Assembly (NCBI GenBank): GCA_943370175.1
Contig: CALRPU020000007.1
Coordinates: 1 to 64,000 of the forward strand
Direction: 5' to 3'
Length of the DNA: 64,000 nucleotides
From: Ideonella_A intermedia_A
GTDB lineage: Bacteria > Pseudomonadota > Gammaproteobacteria > Burkholderiales > Burkholderiaceae_C
Numbering within the stretch: position 1 is the first letter of the stretch; each line of letters starts with the position of its first letter. Below, piece after piece: positions 1 through 8,646 of the stretch. The notes below the pieces were generated by a model. It saw only the letters and a list, made by a program, of their open reading frames with translations. It did not search any database and was not told the DNA's origin. A program made the translations under genes and the position numbers.

Positions 1-1
1 G

Positions 2-655
2 CCCGCCGCAAACCCCGTGCGGGGCGCGGCCGACATTGCCGCGCCCGGCACGGTGCCCAGCCCCACGACGTCGCCCCCCTCGCCCGCACCGACCCCGGTG
101 GCGCCGGCCTTCAACGTGCTCGACGAGTTCAGTCGCATCGCATCGCTCAGCAGCCCCGGGCGCCAGGTGGCCATCCAGTGGAAGCGGCCCAGTTTCCGCA
201 TCGGGCAGAAGGACCTGCTGGCCCTCACCGTCAGCTCCAGCCACGAGGGCTTGGTGTATGTGCTGGCCTACACGCCCGACGAGGTGCTGTTCCAGTATCT
301 GCCGAACGACCTCACGCCGGTGGGCCGCGTCGGGCCGCAGGCGCCGCTGGCCGTGCCGCGCACCGTCGTGGACCCGGCCAGCAAGGTGGTGCACGAGGGC
401 GTGGTGATGACGGATCCGCCCGGCCGCGGCCATGTGCTGGTCATCGTGTCCAAACACCCGCGCGATTTCAGCCCGTTGGGCAGCCGCAAGGATTCCATCT
501 ACCGCGTGTTGCCGGTCGGCCTGGAAGCGCAGACGCTGCGCCGCCAGGCCGCCGGCGACACCTCCATCTACCTGGGGCGGCCGATCTGCCCGCCCGGCAC
601 GGCCTGCATCGACGAGTACGCCGCGCGGGTCGAGGCCTTCGATGTGGTGCCATAG
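2..655 (+). CDS. DUF4384-domain protein, C-terminal part (5' end outside window)
   Basis: The frame is open from the first complete codon, so this is the 3' end of a gene that begins upstream. A Pro/Ala/Thr-rich linker (about the first 35 visible residues) precedes a compact domain of about 170 residues with DUF4384-like features: a 'RIGQKDLLALTVSSSHEGLVYVLAY' type beta pattern (positions about 55-80), then 'LVIVSKHPRDFS'. DUF4384 is often attached to Ser/Thr kinases or caspase-like proteins in proteobacteria, but nothing upstream can be seen here. It ends with TAG at 653-655, nine bases before tldD. Family call is by pattern memory; function unknown. Confidence 0.55.
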   Translation, partial: PAANPVRGAADIAAPGTVPSPTTSPPSPAPTPVAPAFNVLDEFSRIASLSSPGRQVAIQWKRPSFRIGQKDLLALTVSSSHEGLVYVLAYTPDEVLFQYLPNDLTPVGRVGPQAPLAVPRTVVDPASKVVHEGVVMTDPPGRGHVLVIVSKHPRDFSPLGSRKDSIYRVLPVGLEAQTLRRQAAGDTSIYLGRPICPPGTACIDEYAARVEAFDVVP

Positions 656-664
656 TTCACGACC

Positions 665-2122
665 ATGATTGACACACTCGACCTCGTCGCGCGCCGCGCG
701 GCCCCTGCCGTCAGCCACTGGGCCGTTCGCGGCGTGGCGGAAGTTTCCGAAGAACTGGGCGTGCGCCAAGGCGTCACCGAGGCGCCGCGGCGCAAGCGCG
801 ATGCCGGCGCGATGGTGACCGTGGCCGACCGCGGCGGGCTGGGCTACGCGGCCACCAGCGACACCAGCGAGAGCGGCCTGCGCGAGGCCTTCGCCCGCGC
901 GCGCGACCTGGCCCACGCCGTGGCCGGGCACTCGGTGTTCGACACCGCCCAGCTGCCGCTGGCCACCTCGCGCGGCCACTACCGCACCCACAGCGAAAAG
1001 CCCGTGTCGGGCAGCAGCCTGCGCCAGCGGTTGGACCTGCTCGCCGCGGTCAACGCCGCCACCCGCCTGGACGACCGCATCATCGACTGGTCGGCCAGCC
1101 TGTGGACCCTCGACACCGAACAGCGCTTCGTGACCGGCGACGGCGCCGACGCCCACCAGCACTGGCAGTTCGTGATCCCGAACGTGCAGGCCACGGCCCA
1201 GGTCAAGGGCGTCACGCAGACGCGGTCGGCGGCCGGGCAGTACAACGGGTTTTGCCAGCAAGGCGGGCTCGAAGTGCTGGAGCGCGCGCAGTTCCAGGCC
1301 GATGGCCCGCGGGTCGCGCGCGAGGCCATCGAGCTCGCGCAGGCGCCGCAGTGCCCCACCGGCACCATGGACGTGCTGCTGATGCCCGACCAGATGATGT
1401 TGCAGATCCACGAGTCCATCGGCCACCCGCTGGAACTCGACCGCATCCTCGGCGACGAACGCAATTTCGCGGGCACCAGCTTCGTCACGCTCGACATGTT
1501 CGGCCACTACGCCTACGGCAGCGCGCTGCTCAACGTCAGCCACGACCCCAGCCGCGGCGAGCAATTGGCCAGCTTCGCCTTCGACGACGACGGCACACCC
1601 GCCACGCGGCAGCTGATCATCGAGCGCGGCATCCTGCTGCGCCCGTTGGGCGGCAGCTTGTCGCAGGCCCGCGCGCGCGCGCTGGGCAGCGACGTGGGCG
1701 GCGTGGCCACCACCCGCGCCTGCAGCTGGAACCGCGCGCCCATCGACCGAATGAGCAACCTCAACATCGAGCCGGGCGACGCGTCGCTGGCGCAGATGAT
1801 CGCCAGCATCGAGCTGGGCGTGATGATGAAGACCAACCTCAGCTGGAGCATCGACGACTCGCGCAACAAGTTCCAGTTCGGTTGCGAGTGGGGCCAGGTC
1901 ATCCGCAACGGGGCGCTGGCCGAGGTCGTGCGCAACCCCAACTACCGCGGCATCAGCGCCACCTTCTGGCGGTCGCTGGCGATGGTGGGCGACCCATCCA
2001 CCTTCGAGGTCATGGGCACCCCGTTTTGTGGCAAGGGCGAGCCCTCGCAGGTGATCCGGGTGGGCCATGCGGCGCCGGCCTGCAAGTTCTCCAATGTGGC
2101 CGTGTTCGGGGGCGAAGCCTGA
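665..2122 (+). CDS. tldD: TldD-family metalloprotease subunit
   Basis: 485 residues, the usual TldD length. TldD is the catalytic half of the TldD/TldE heterodimeric zinc protease, which trims unfolded peptides and matures some modified peptides in the cytoplasm. The zinc motif HESIGH (HExxxH, near residue 258) sits in the conserved block 'MMLQIHESIGHPLELDR', followed by a glycine-rich core and a Cys-containing C-terminal region as in the family. The next gene is the partner TldE, starting one base after this stop, so the pair is co-translated. ATG 665 is chosen because it follows the previous stop closely and gives the expected N-terminus. Confidence 0.9.
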   Translation: MIDTLDLVARRAAPAVSHWAVRGVAEVSEELGVRQGVTEAPRRKRDAGAMVTVADRGGLGYAATSDTSESGLREAFARARDLAHAVAGHSVFDTAQLPLATSRGHYRTHSEKPVSGSSLRQRLDLLAAVNAATRLDDRIIDWSASLWTLDTEQRFVTGDGADAHQHWQFVIPNVQATAQVKGVTQTRSAAGQYNGFCQQGGLEVLERAQFQADGPRVAREAIELAQAPQCPTGTMDVLLMPDQMMLQIHESIGHPLELDRILGDERNFAGTSFVTLDMFGHYAYGSALLNVSHDPSRGEQLASFAFDDDGTPATRQLIIERGILLRPLGGSLSQARARALGSDVGGVATTRACSWNRAPIDRMSNLNIEPGDASLAQMIASIELGVMMKTNLSWSIDDSRNKFQFGCEWGQVIRNGALAEVVRNPNYRGISATFWRSLAMVGDPSTFEVMGTPFCGKGEPSQVIRVGHAAPACKFSNVAVFGGEA

Positions 2123-2123
2123 C

Positions 2124-3461
2124 ATGAGCACCGTCACCCACCCCGACTTCTTCAAGGCCCTGGCCGACGCGGTGTGCCAGCCCGGGGCCGCCGTCGACCG
2201 CACCAGCCTGTACCTGAAGGCCGAGCGCAGCCAGTTCGTTCGCTTCAACCGCGCGGCGGCGCGGCAGGCCACCGAGGTGCAGCAGGCCCACGCCACCGTG
2301 GCGGTGGCGCGGGGCGCGCGGCGCATCGAGTCCACGCTGACGCTGAGTGGCCACCTGGACGCCGACGCCGACGCGCTGCGCCGCGAATGTCAGGCGCTCA
2401 CCGCCATGCTGCCCGAGCTGCCCGACGACCCCTACCTGCTGCAACCCGACACCATCACCCCGACGCACCGCCACGAGCACGGCCGCCTGCCGGACGTGGC
2501 CACGCTGGTGGCGGAAGTGACCCGCGCCGCGCAGGGCCTCGACTTCGTCGGCTTCTACGCCGGCGGGCCGGTGGTGCGCGCCTTTGCCGACAGCCGCGGC
2601 CAGCGCAACTGGCACCATGTGGAGAGCTTCCACTTCGACTGGTGCCTGTACCACGCGGCCGACAAGGCGGTAAAAACCGCCTACGCCGGCACCGACTGGC
2701 GCCTCGACGAGTTCACCCGCCGCCTCGCCGAAGGCGCGTCCCGCCTGCCGCTGCTGGCCAAGCCGCCGCGTGTGCTGAGCCCCGGCGGTTACCGCGCCTG
2801 GTTCACGCCCACGGCGATGGTCGAACTGCTGGGCACCGCCGCCTGGAGCGGCTTCAGCGCCAAGGCGCGGCGCACCAGCACGTCCAGCATGGGGCGACTG
2901 GCCGACGGCTTGGCCCGGCTGAACCCGTGGGTCGACCTGCGCGAGGACACGGCCACCGGCGTGGCCCCAGCCTTCACCGCCGAAGGCTTTGTCAAGCAGC
3001 CCGAGGTGGTGCTGGTCGAGGACGGCCGCGCGCGCGACACCCTGAACTCGCCGCGCTCGGCGCGCGAGTACCAGCTGCCGGCCAACGGCGCCAACGACAA
3101 CGAGACGCCCGAGGCCCTGCGACTGGCGCCTGGCACGCTGCCGATGGCCGACGCGCTGAGCGCGCTCGACACCGGCCTGTACGTCAGCAACCTCTGGTAC
3201 CTGAATTACAGCGACCGGCCGGCCAGCCGCATGACCGGCATGACCCGCTTCGCCTGCTTCTGGGTGGAGGGCGGGCGGCTGGTCGAGCCGCTGCAAGTGA
3301 TGCGCTTTGACGACGCCTTTTTGCGCATGTTCGGCGACGGGCTGGTTGGCCTGAGCCGCGAGACCGAGCTGATCACCGAGAACGGCACCTACCTGGAACG
3401 CCAGCTGGCGTCGATCACCACCCCCGCGGCGCTGGTGGCCGACTGGCGGCTGACGCTGTAA
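2124..3461 (+). CDS. tldE: TldE/PmbA-family partner of TldD
   Basis: 445 residues. It shares the TldD/PmbA fold but lacks a HExxxH motif, as expected for the non-catalytic TldE (PmbA) subunit that forms the peptide channel with TldD. The family blocks 'GFYAGGPVVRAFADSRGQRNWH' (middle; split by family-typical Gly residues) and the C-terminal 'YVSNLWYLNYSDR' are visible. An in-frame ATG upstream at 2067 lies inside tldD; ATG 2124, preceded by a GGGGGCGAAG purine run, is preferred. The tldD-tldE order with a one-base gap supports one transcript. Confidence 0.87.
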   Translation: MSTVTHPDFFKALADAVCQPGAAVDRTSLYLKAERSQFVRFNRAAARQATEVQQAHATVAVARGARRIESTLTLSGHLDADADALRRECQALTAMLPELPDDPYLLQPDTITPTHRHEHGRLPDVATLVAEVTRAAQGLDFVGFYAGGPVVRAFADSRGQRNWHHVESFHFDWCLYHAADKAVKTAYAGTDWRLDEFTRRLAEGASRLPLLAKPPRVLSPGGYRAWFTPTAMVELLGTAAWSGFSAKARRTSTSSMGRLADGLARLNPWVDLREDTATGVAPAFTAEGFVKQPEVVLVEDGRARDTLNSPRSAREYQLPANGANDNETPEALRLAPGTLPMADALSALDTGLYVSNLWYLNYSDRPASRMTGMTRFACFWVEGGRLVEPLQVMRFDDAFLRMFGDGLVGLSRETELITENGTYLERQLASITTPAALVADWRLTL

Positions 3462-3589
3462 GCCTCGCCCCGTCGCCTGGCGGCCTTGGCGGTGCGGCCC
3501 CGGTGGGCGAGCCGGTGGCCGACCGCCGCCGGTGCGCAGCGCGATCGGAAGACGCCGCGGGGGCGGCCTGCCCCTTGTCACGAGATCGA

Positions 3590-3617
3590 CACGATCGGCG
3601 TCTACATTTCGATCGTG
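3590..3617. promoter_or_regulatory. Candidate ArsR operator (perfect inverted repeat) of the ars operon
   Basis: CACGATCG at 3590-3597 and CGATCGTG at 3610-3617 form a perfect 8-base inverted repeat with a 12-base spacer, 48 bases before the GAPDH start. A possible -35 TTGTCA lies at 3575-3580 and TCTACA (3601-3606) within the spacer could serve as a loose -10, though the spacing (20) is long. ArsR repressors bind dyads that overlap promoters; assignment here rests on position and symmetry only. Confidence 0.4.
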
Positions 3618-3664
3618 CTGGAAACGTTTGAACATTGCGGGCCAATGACCACGGGGACAAGAAC

Positions 3665-4708
3665 ATGAGAGTCGGCATCAACGGCATGGGACGAATTGGT
3701 CGCCTCGCGCTGCGGGCTGCGATGGGCGCGGCCGAGCGGCCGTCCGACGACCCGCGGGCGGGCAATCGGCTGGACGTGGTGCACCTCAATGAGCTCAAAG
3801 GCGGCGCCACCGCCACCGCGCACCTGCTGCAGTTCGACAGTGTTCAGGGTCGCTGGCGCGCCGACGTGGCGGCCGAAGGCGAGGCTGCTGTGCGCATCAA
3901 TGATCGTTCATTGGGGTTCTCGTCTTGCGCTTCGCCCGCCGAGATCCCATGGGGTGATCTGGGCGTTGACCTCGTCCTGGAGTGCACCGGCAAGTTCCTC
4001 ACCCCCGACACGCTGCAAGGCCACCTGGACCGCGGCGCCAAGCGGGTCATCGTCGCGGCGCCGGTCAAGGTGGGCGGTGTGCTGAACACCGTCGTGGGCG
4101 TCAACCATCACCTCTACGACCCGGCAAGAGACCGCATCGTCACCGCCGCGTCGTGCACCACCAATTGCCTGGCGCCCATCGTCAAGGTGATCCATGAAGG
4201 CATCGGCATCCGCCACGGCCAGATCACCACGATCCACGACCCGACCAACACCAATTTGGTGGTGGACGCGCCGCACAAAGACCTGCGCCGTGCCCGCAGC
4301 GCCATGCTCAGCCTGGCGCCCACCACCACCGGCAGTGCCACCGCCATCGCCTTGATCTACCCGGAGCTCAAAGGCAAGCTCAACGGTCACGCTGTGCGGG
4401 CCCCGGTGCTGAACGCCTCGCTGACCGACTGCGTGTTCGAACTCAAGCGCGAGACCTCGGCCGAAGAGGTCAACCAGCGCTTCGCCGACGCCGCCAGGCG
4501 CGAACTCGCCGGCATCCTGGGTTACGAAGAGCGCCCGCTGGTCAGCGCCGACTACGCCCGGGACACCCGCAGCAGCATCGTCGACGCGCCGTCAACCCTG
4601 GTGACCGACGGCACGATGTTGAAGGTCTACGCCTGGTACGACAACGAAATGGGTTATGCCTGCCGCATGGTCGATCTGGCGTGCCACATGCAGCAGCAAG
4701 GCCTCTGA
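3665..4708 (+). CDS. Glyceraldehyde-3-phosphate dehydrogenase of the ArsJ arsenate-efflux route
   Basis: 347 residues. N-terminal Rossmann motif GINGMGRIGR and the catalytic-cysteine block SCTTNCLAP (near residue 160) identify a type I GAPDH. In ars operons with arsJ, this enzyme joins arsenate to glyceraldehyde-3-phosphate to give unstable 1-arseno-3-phosphoglycerate, which ArsJ exports. The role here is inferred from the directly adjacent arsJ (16-base gap) and arsR/arsC/acr3. The start at 3665 is chosen over 3635 because it begins exactly at the family N-terminus 'MRVGINGMG'. It is first in the operon and follows the inverted-repeat operator candidate. Confidence 0.88.
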   Translation: MRVGINGMGRIGRLALRAAMGAAERPSDDPRAGNRLDVVHLNELKGGATATAHLLQFDSVQGRWRADVAAEGEAAVRINDRSLGFSSCASPAEIPWGDLGVDLVLECTGKFLTPDTLQGHLDRGAKRVIVAAPVKVGGVLNTVVGVNHHLYDPARDRIVTAASCTTNCLAPIVKVIHEGIGIRHGQITTIHDPTNTNLVVDAPHKDLRRARSAMLSLAPTTTGSATAIALIYPELKGKLNGHAVRAPVLNASLTDCVFELKRETSAEEVNQRFADAARRELAGILGYEERPLVSADYARDTRSSIVDAPSTLVTDGTMLKVYAWYDNEMGYACRMVDLACHMQQQGL

Positions 4709-4724
4709 GCGGTCGACCCACACC

Positions 4725-6002
4725 ATGAACACCGGCACCCGCCATTACGCCATCGTCACGGCCGCGTATTGGGGCTTCACCCTCAGCGATGGCGCCTTGC
4801 GCATGCTGGTGCTGCTGCACTTCTACCGGCTGGGCTACTCGCCATTCACGCTGGCCTTCCTCTTTCTGTTGTACGAGGCCATGGGCGTGGTGGCCAACCT
4901 GGTTGGCGGCTGGCTGGCGACGCGCTACGGCATCAAGCGCATGTTGACCGTGGGCCTGTTCACCGAAATCACCGGCTTCCTGCTGATGTCGGCGCTGTCG
5001 CCCACCTGGTCGGTGGCGCTGTCGGTGGCGTGGGTGGTCGGTGCCCAGGGCATCTGCGGGGTGGCCAAAGACCTCACCAAGACCGCCAGCAAGTCGGCGA
5101 TCAAGGCCACCGCGGGCGATGCCTCGGGGCAGCTCTTCAAGTGGGTGGCCTTTTTCACCGGCAGCAAGAATGCGATGAAGGGCGTGGGCTTCTTCCTCGG
5201 GGGGGTGCTGCTGCAGGCCGTGGGCTTTCAGGCCGCGTTGTGGATCATGGCGGGCGGACTCGCGCTGGTGCTTGTCGGGGTGGTGGGTTTCGTGCCGCCG
5301 TTGATGGGCAAGAGCAAGGCCTCGAAGTCCGCCAGGGAGCTGTTCGCCAAGACCCGCGGGATCAACCTGCTGGCGGCAGCGCGCGTCGCGCTGTTCGGCG
5401 CAAGGGACGTCTGGTTCGTCGTCGGCGTGCCGGTGTTTTTGTACGCGTCGGGCTGGAGCTTCACGATGGTCAGCGCCTTCGTGGCGTCGTGGACCATCGG
5501 CTATGGCGTGGTGCAGGCCGCGGCACCGGCCATCGTTCGGCGCAGCAGCGACGGACTGAGCGCCGAAGTGCCCGCGGCACGCCTGTGGTCTGGGCTGTTG
5601 GCCGTGGTGCCGCTGGGCCTGGCCGCGCTGGTGGCCCTGAACGTGCCGAAGCTCGAGTGGGTCGTGGTCGCGGGCCTCGGCCTGTTTGGATTTGCCTTTG
5701 CCGTCAACTCATCGGTGCATTCGTATTTGGTTCTGGCCTATGCGGGTTCGGAGAAAGCCGCCGAGGACGTGGGCTTCTACTACGCGGCCAACGCGCTCGG
5801 GCGATTTGTCGGCACCCTGTTGTCGGGCCTGCTGTACCAGTGGGGCGGCCTGCTGTATTCGCTGCTGGGCTCGGCGGCCATGCTGGTGACCTGTTGGCTC
5901 GTCACCCTGGCATTGCCGGCCAGCGGTCGCCGCGCAGACCCCCCGGGCGGGCGGGCGACGCCAACGCCTGTGGCTGAAGTGCGCACCGATGCGCGCGCCT
6001 GA
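4725..6002 (+). CDS. arsJ: ArsJ, organoarsenical (1-arseno-3-phosphoglycerate) MFS efflux permease
   Basis: 425 residues with about 12 hydrophobic segments and Major Facilitator features: 'NLVGGWLATRYGIKRML' between TM2 and TM3 is the MFS loop motif. The block 'GAQGICGVAKDLTKTASKS' is characteristic of ArsJ proteins. Together with GAPDH it exports arsenate as 1-arseno-3-phosphoglycerate, an arsenate-specific resistance that needs no reduction. ATG 4725 follows the GAPDH stop by 16 bases; an upstream in-frame ATG would overlap GAPDH. It overlaps the longest possible arsR frame by 14 bases. Confidence 0.88.
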   Translation: MNTGTRHYAIVTAAYWGFTLSDGALRMLVLLHFYRLGYSPFTLAFLFLLYEAMGVVANLVGGWLATRYGIKRMLTVGLFTEITGFLLMSALSPTWSVALSVAWVVGAQGICGVAKDLTKTASKSAIKATAGDASGQLFKWVAFFTGSKNAMKGVGFFLGGVLLQAVGFQAALWIMAGGLALVLVGVVGFVPPLMGKSKASKSARELFAKTRGINLLAAARVALFGARDVWFVVGVPVFLYASGWSFTMVSAFVASWTIGYGVVQAAAPAIVRRSSDGLSAEVPAARLWSGLLAVVPLGLAALVALNVPKLEWVVVAGLGLFGFAFAVNSSVHSYLVLAYAGSEKAAEDVGFYYAANALGRFVGTLLSGLLYQWGGLLYSLLGSAAMLVTCWLVTLALPASGRRADPPGGRATPTPVAEVRTDARA

Positions 6003-6030
6003 CTCCCCTCCCACGAACCTCGAGGCATCC

Positions 6031-6408
6031 ATGGTGACCACGCCCATCGCGCTGCCCATCGCGCCCCACCCGATGGACGAGCAAGCGGCCATCGCCTCGC
6101 TCGCCGCCCTGGCGCAGGGCATGCGGTTGCGCATCTTCCGCGCCTTGGTCGGTGCCGGCCCTCAGGGCCTCACGCCGGGCGCGTTGGCGGCAACGCTGGA
6201 TGTGCCCGGCTCAACGCTCTCCTTCCACCTGAAGGAGTTGATGCAGGCCGGCATGGCGTCGCAAGAGCGCGACGGCCGCCACCTGATCTACCGGGCCTCG
6301 CTGGACCGGATGAACGCGCTGCTGGTCTACCTCACCGCGCACTGTTGCCAGGCGGCGGACGGCGGCTCCTGTGACGTGGCGTGGCCACCAGGGTGCACCC
6401 GCTGCTGA
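6031..6408 (+). CDS. arsR: ArsR-family arsenite-responsive repressor
   Basis: 125 residues. A winged helix-turn-helix (about residues 20-95) has the ArsR core 'GSTLSFHLKELMQAGMASQERDGR' (recognition helix then wing). The C-terminus is Cys-rich: HCCQ, then three further Cys in the last 20 residues, a plausible As(III)-binding site of the C-terminal type. ArsR represses its operon until arsenite binds. An in-frame ATG at 5989 would add 14 residues and overlap arsJ; ATG 6031 is preferred but the choice is open. Its 3' end is echoed by a relic at 7985-8032. Confidence 0.85.
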   Translation: MVTTPIALPIAPHPMDEQAAIASLAALAQGMRLRIFRALVGAGPQGLTPGALAATLDVPGSTLSFHLKELMQAGMASQERDGRHLIYRASLDRMNALLVYLTAHCCQAADGGSCDVAWPPGCTRC

Positions 6409-6458
6409 GTCAAAGACACCCACCGACAAGGACGACAACTGCCCATTTCGGAGCTGCC

Positions 6459-6965
6459 ATGAGTCAAGTTGCGCCCGGCAGGACCCACCGCGTTTTGTTC
6501 GTCTGCACGCACAACTCGGCCCGCTCGATCATGGCCGAGGGCTTGATGAACAGCCTGGGCAGGGGCAACTCCAAGGCGTGGTCTGCAGGCAGCCAGCCAG
6601 GGGGCGCGGTCAATTCCTTCGCGCTGAAGACCCTGACCACGCTGCGCATTCCCACCGACGGCCACCGCAGCAAGGACGGGAACGAGTTCGCCCAGCCCGG
6701 TGCGCCCGAGCTCGACTCCGTCTTCACCGTCTGCGAAAAGGCCGCCGGCGAGGTCTGCCCGGTTTGGCCGGGCCAGCCGATGACGGCCCACTGGGGTGTG
6801 GCCGATCCGGCCGCCTTCCAGGGCTCGGACGACGAGAAAACCAAGGTCTTCTGGGAGACTGCGGTGATCCTCAAGCGCCGCATCGAGCTGATGTTGTCGC
6901 TGCCGCTGGCGTCGCTGGACAAGATGTCGATCCAGCGCGAGCTCAAGCACATCGGGACCCGTTGA
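6459..6965 (+). CDS. arsC: Low-molecular-weight-phosphatase-type arsenate reductase
   Basis: 168 residues. The phosphatase-like P-loop CTHNSARS lies near the N-terminus (Cys about residue 16), followed by 'SAGSQPGG' and the conserved 'WGVADPA' Asp loop, as in LMW-PTP-type ArsC enzymes. It reduces arsenate to arsenite, normally with thioredoxin or glutathione/glutaredoxin. A possible longer start at 6381 runs into arsR; ATG 6459 after GGAGCTGCC fits the family N-terminus. TGA at 6963-6965 is followed two bases later by an ATG (6968) that was probably the original acr3 start. Confidence 0.88.
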   Translation: MSQVAPGRTHRVLFVCTHNSARSIMAEGLMNSLGRGNSKAWSAGSQPGGAVNSFALKTLTTLRIPTDGHRSKDGNEFAQPGAPELDSVFTVCEKAAGEVCPVWPGQPMTAHWGVADPAAFQGSDDEKTKVFWETAVILKRRIELMLSLPLASLDKMSIQRELKHIGTR

Positions 6966-7019
6966 CCATGCCCGCGGTCAGCCGGCCAGCGACTGCCCGC
7001 GGAACTGCTGCCGGGACCG

Positions 7020-7979
7020 GTGCAGGCGATCGGGAAGATGGAGATCGCCAAGGTCAACGTGCCGGTCGGTCTGCTGATCTGGGTGATGATCATCCCGATG
7101 TTGCTGAAGGTGGACCTCGGCGCGTTGAGCCAGTTGAAGCAACACTGGCGCGGCATCGGCGTCACGCTGTTCGTCAACTGGGCCGTCAAGCCGTTTTCGA
7201 TGGCGCTGCTCGGCTGGATCTTCATCCGCCACGTGTTCGCGCCCTGGCTGCCCGCCGGTCAGGCCGACAGCGACATCGCCGGGCTGATCTTGCTGGCCGC
7301 GGCGCCTTGCACGGCCATGGTGTTCGTCTGGAGTCGGCTGACCCATGGTCACCCGCTGTTCACCCTGAGCCAGGTGGCGCTGAACGACACCATCATGGTG
7401 TTCGCCTTTGCGCCCATCGTCGCGCTGCTGCTTGGCCTGTCGTCGATCGCGGTGCCGTGGGACACCTTGATCACCTCGGTGGTCGCATACATCGTGATCC
7501 CGGTGGTGATCGCTCAGCGCTGGCGCAAGGCCCTGCTGGTCCGCGGCCAGGCTGCGTTCGAGGCCACCCTCGCGAGGATCGGTCCCTGGTCGATCGCCGC
7601 GCTGTTGGTGACGCTGGTGCTGCTCTTTGGCTTTCAGGGCGAAGCCATCCTGAAGCAGCCCCTTGTGATTGCGATGCTGGCCGTGCCGATCCTGATCCAG
7701 GTGATGTTCAACGCCGGTTTGGCCTACGGGCTGAACCGTCGCCTTGGCGAGTCGCACAGCGTGGCGTGCCCGTCCGCGCTGATTGGCGCGAGCAACTTCT
7801 TCGAGCTGGCGGTGGCCGCTGCGATCAGCTTGTTCGGCTTCGAGTCCGGTGCGGCGCTCGCCACCGTCGTGGGCGTGCTGATCGAGGTGCCGGTGATGCT
7901 GCTGGTCGTTCGTGCTGTCAACCAAAGCAAGGGCTGGTACGAGCGCGGCTCAACCCTTGGTCGAAACGCCAGGCTCTGA
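7020..7979 (+). CDS. acr3: Acr3 arsenite permease, 5'-truncated
   Basis: From 'LLPGPVQAIGKMEIAKVNVP' onward this is a clear Acr3 (bile/arsenite/riboflavin transporter fold) with the conserved 'LAAAPCTAMVFVWS' Cys segment in the middle. Acr3 exports arsenite using the membrane potential. About 20-30 N-terminal residues including TM1 are missing: only 54 bases separate the arsC stop from the homologous region. An ATG at 6968 sits where a coupled acr3 start should be, but reads in another frame; the homologous frame is open only from 6966 and first offers GTG 7020 or ATG 7038. A small deletion with frameshift at the 5' end is the simplest explanation. Activity uncertain. Confidence 0.8.
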   Translation: MQAIGKMEIAKVNVPVGLLIWVMIIPMLLKVDLGALSQLKQHWRGIGVTLFVNWAVKPFSMALLGWIFIRHVFAPWLPAGQADSDIAGLILLAAAPCTAMVFVWSRLTHGHPLFTLSQVALNDTIMVFAFAPIVALLLGLSSIAVPWDTLITSVVAYIVIPVVIAQRWRKALLVRGQAAFEATLARIGPWSIAALLVTLVLLFGFQGEAILKQPLVIAMLAVPILIQVMFNAGLAYGLNRRLGESHSVACPSALIGASNFFELAVAAAISLFGFESGAALATVVGVLIEVPVMLLVVRAVNQSKGWYERGSTLGRNARL

Positions 7980-7986
7980 GCCTGGC
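7968..7986 (+). terminator. Hairpin across the acr3 stop codon
   Basis: GCCAGGCT (7968-7975) and AGCCTGGC (7979-7986) pair perfectly around a 3-base loop that contains the start of the acr3 stop codon. No T-tract follows, so this may be a weak terminator or an mRNA 3' stabiliser. It lies just before the arsR relic. Confidence 0.35.
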
Positions 7987-8032
7987 ATGGCTCACCGCGC
8001 AATCCTGCCAAGCGGCAGATGGCACGCCGTGA
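7985..8032 (+). pseudogene. Relic of the 3' end of an arsR gene
   Basis: The segment reads 'LTAQSCQAADGTP' and stops at 8032, closely matching 'LTAHCCQAADGGS' near the C-terminus of the intact ArsR (around 6334-6372). At DNA level CTCACCGCGCA is identical in both copies and TGCCA and GCGGC also match. No winged-helix region precedes it; acr3 ends only ~6 bases upstream. It appears to be the tail of a second arsR left by deletion or recombination in the ars cluster. Confidence 0.6.
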
Positions 8033-8207
8033 AAAGCCGCGGCCCGGCCTGGGGGCATGGCCTGCCAAGGCGCGACGCTCGCTGTCCACCACCTGTCCCC
8101 GCCGCCGCAGGGGCTGGGGCCAGGCCGCGTCATGGTGCGCCTTCGGGCGTCCCCAGGCGGGAACGGCTTATGCATGGTGCACCTGCACATTGTTGCCGGG
8201 AGCGCCC

Positions 8208-8630
8208 ATGCTGGACACCACCCAGACCCAGTTTTCCCATGTGAAGCCGGGCGACACGCCCTGGCGCAGCGACGGCCTGAGGGATTTCTTCCTGTACCGC
8301 GACCTCGGCGTGGAAGCCGCCACCGGCGGCCGCGTGCTGGCCCAGCTGGTCAAGGCCAATCAGGCACCTGAGAAGGGCACCGGCTGGCACCGGCATGGGG
8401 CCGATTTCCACATCGTCATCATGACCAAGGGCTGGGCCCGCTTCATGTACGAGGACCAGGAGACGTTGGTGGCCGCCGGCGACTGCGTGCACCAGCGGCC
8501 TGGCATCACGCACTACCTGTTCGATTACTCCGAGGACATGGAGTACATCGAGATCGTCGGCCCGGCCGACTTCACCTCGGTGGATGCGCCGGCGCCCTGC
8601 CCGGTGCCCGCGCCCACGCCGTGGAAGTGA
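8208..8630 (+). CDS. Single-domain cupin protein
   Basis: 140 residues. One cupin barrel (about residues 45-125): 'GTGWHRHGADFHIVIMTKG' supplies the His ligands of motif 1, and 'GDCVHQRPGITH' supplies motif 2. Small cupins of this kind bind a metal and act as dioxygenases, isomerases or ligand sensors; substrate cannot be read from sequence. ATG 8208 starts the conserved part; upstream in-frame sequence to 8019 has no support. It stands alone: 175 bases behind the arsR relic and convergent with the glutathione transferase gene. Confidence 0.7.
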   Translation: MLDTTQTQFSHVKPGDTPWRSDGLRDFFLYRDLGVEAATGGRVLAQLVKANQAPEKGTGWHRHGADFHIVIMTKGWARFMYEDQETLVAAGDCVHQRPGITHYLFDYSEDMEYIEIVGPADFTSVDAPAPCPVPAPTPWK

Positions 8631-8646
8631 GGCGCCGGCCCGCGGG

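Noticed and set aside
6371..8032. Long plus frame covering arsC and acr3 in the wrong phase
   Set aside because: Only its last ~13 codons resemble a real protein (ArsR tail), noted separately; the rest is shadow.
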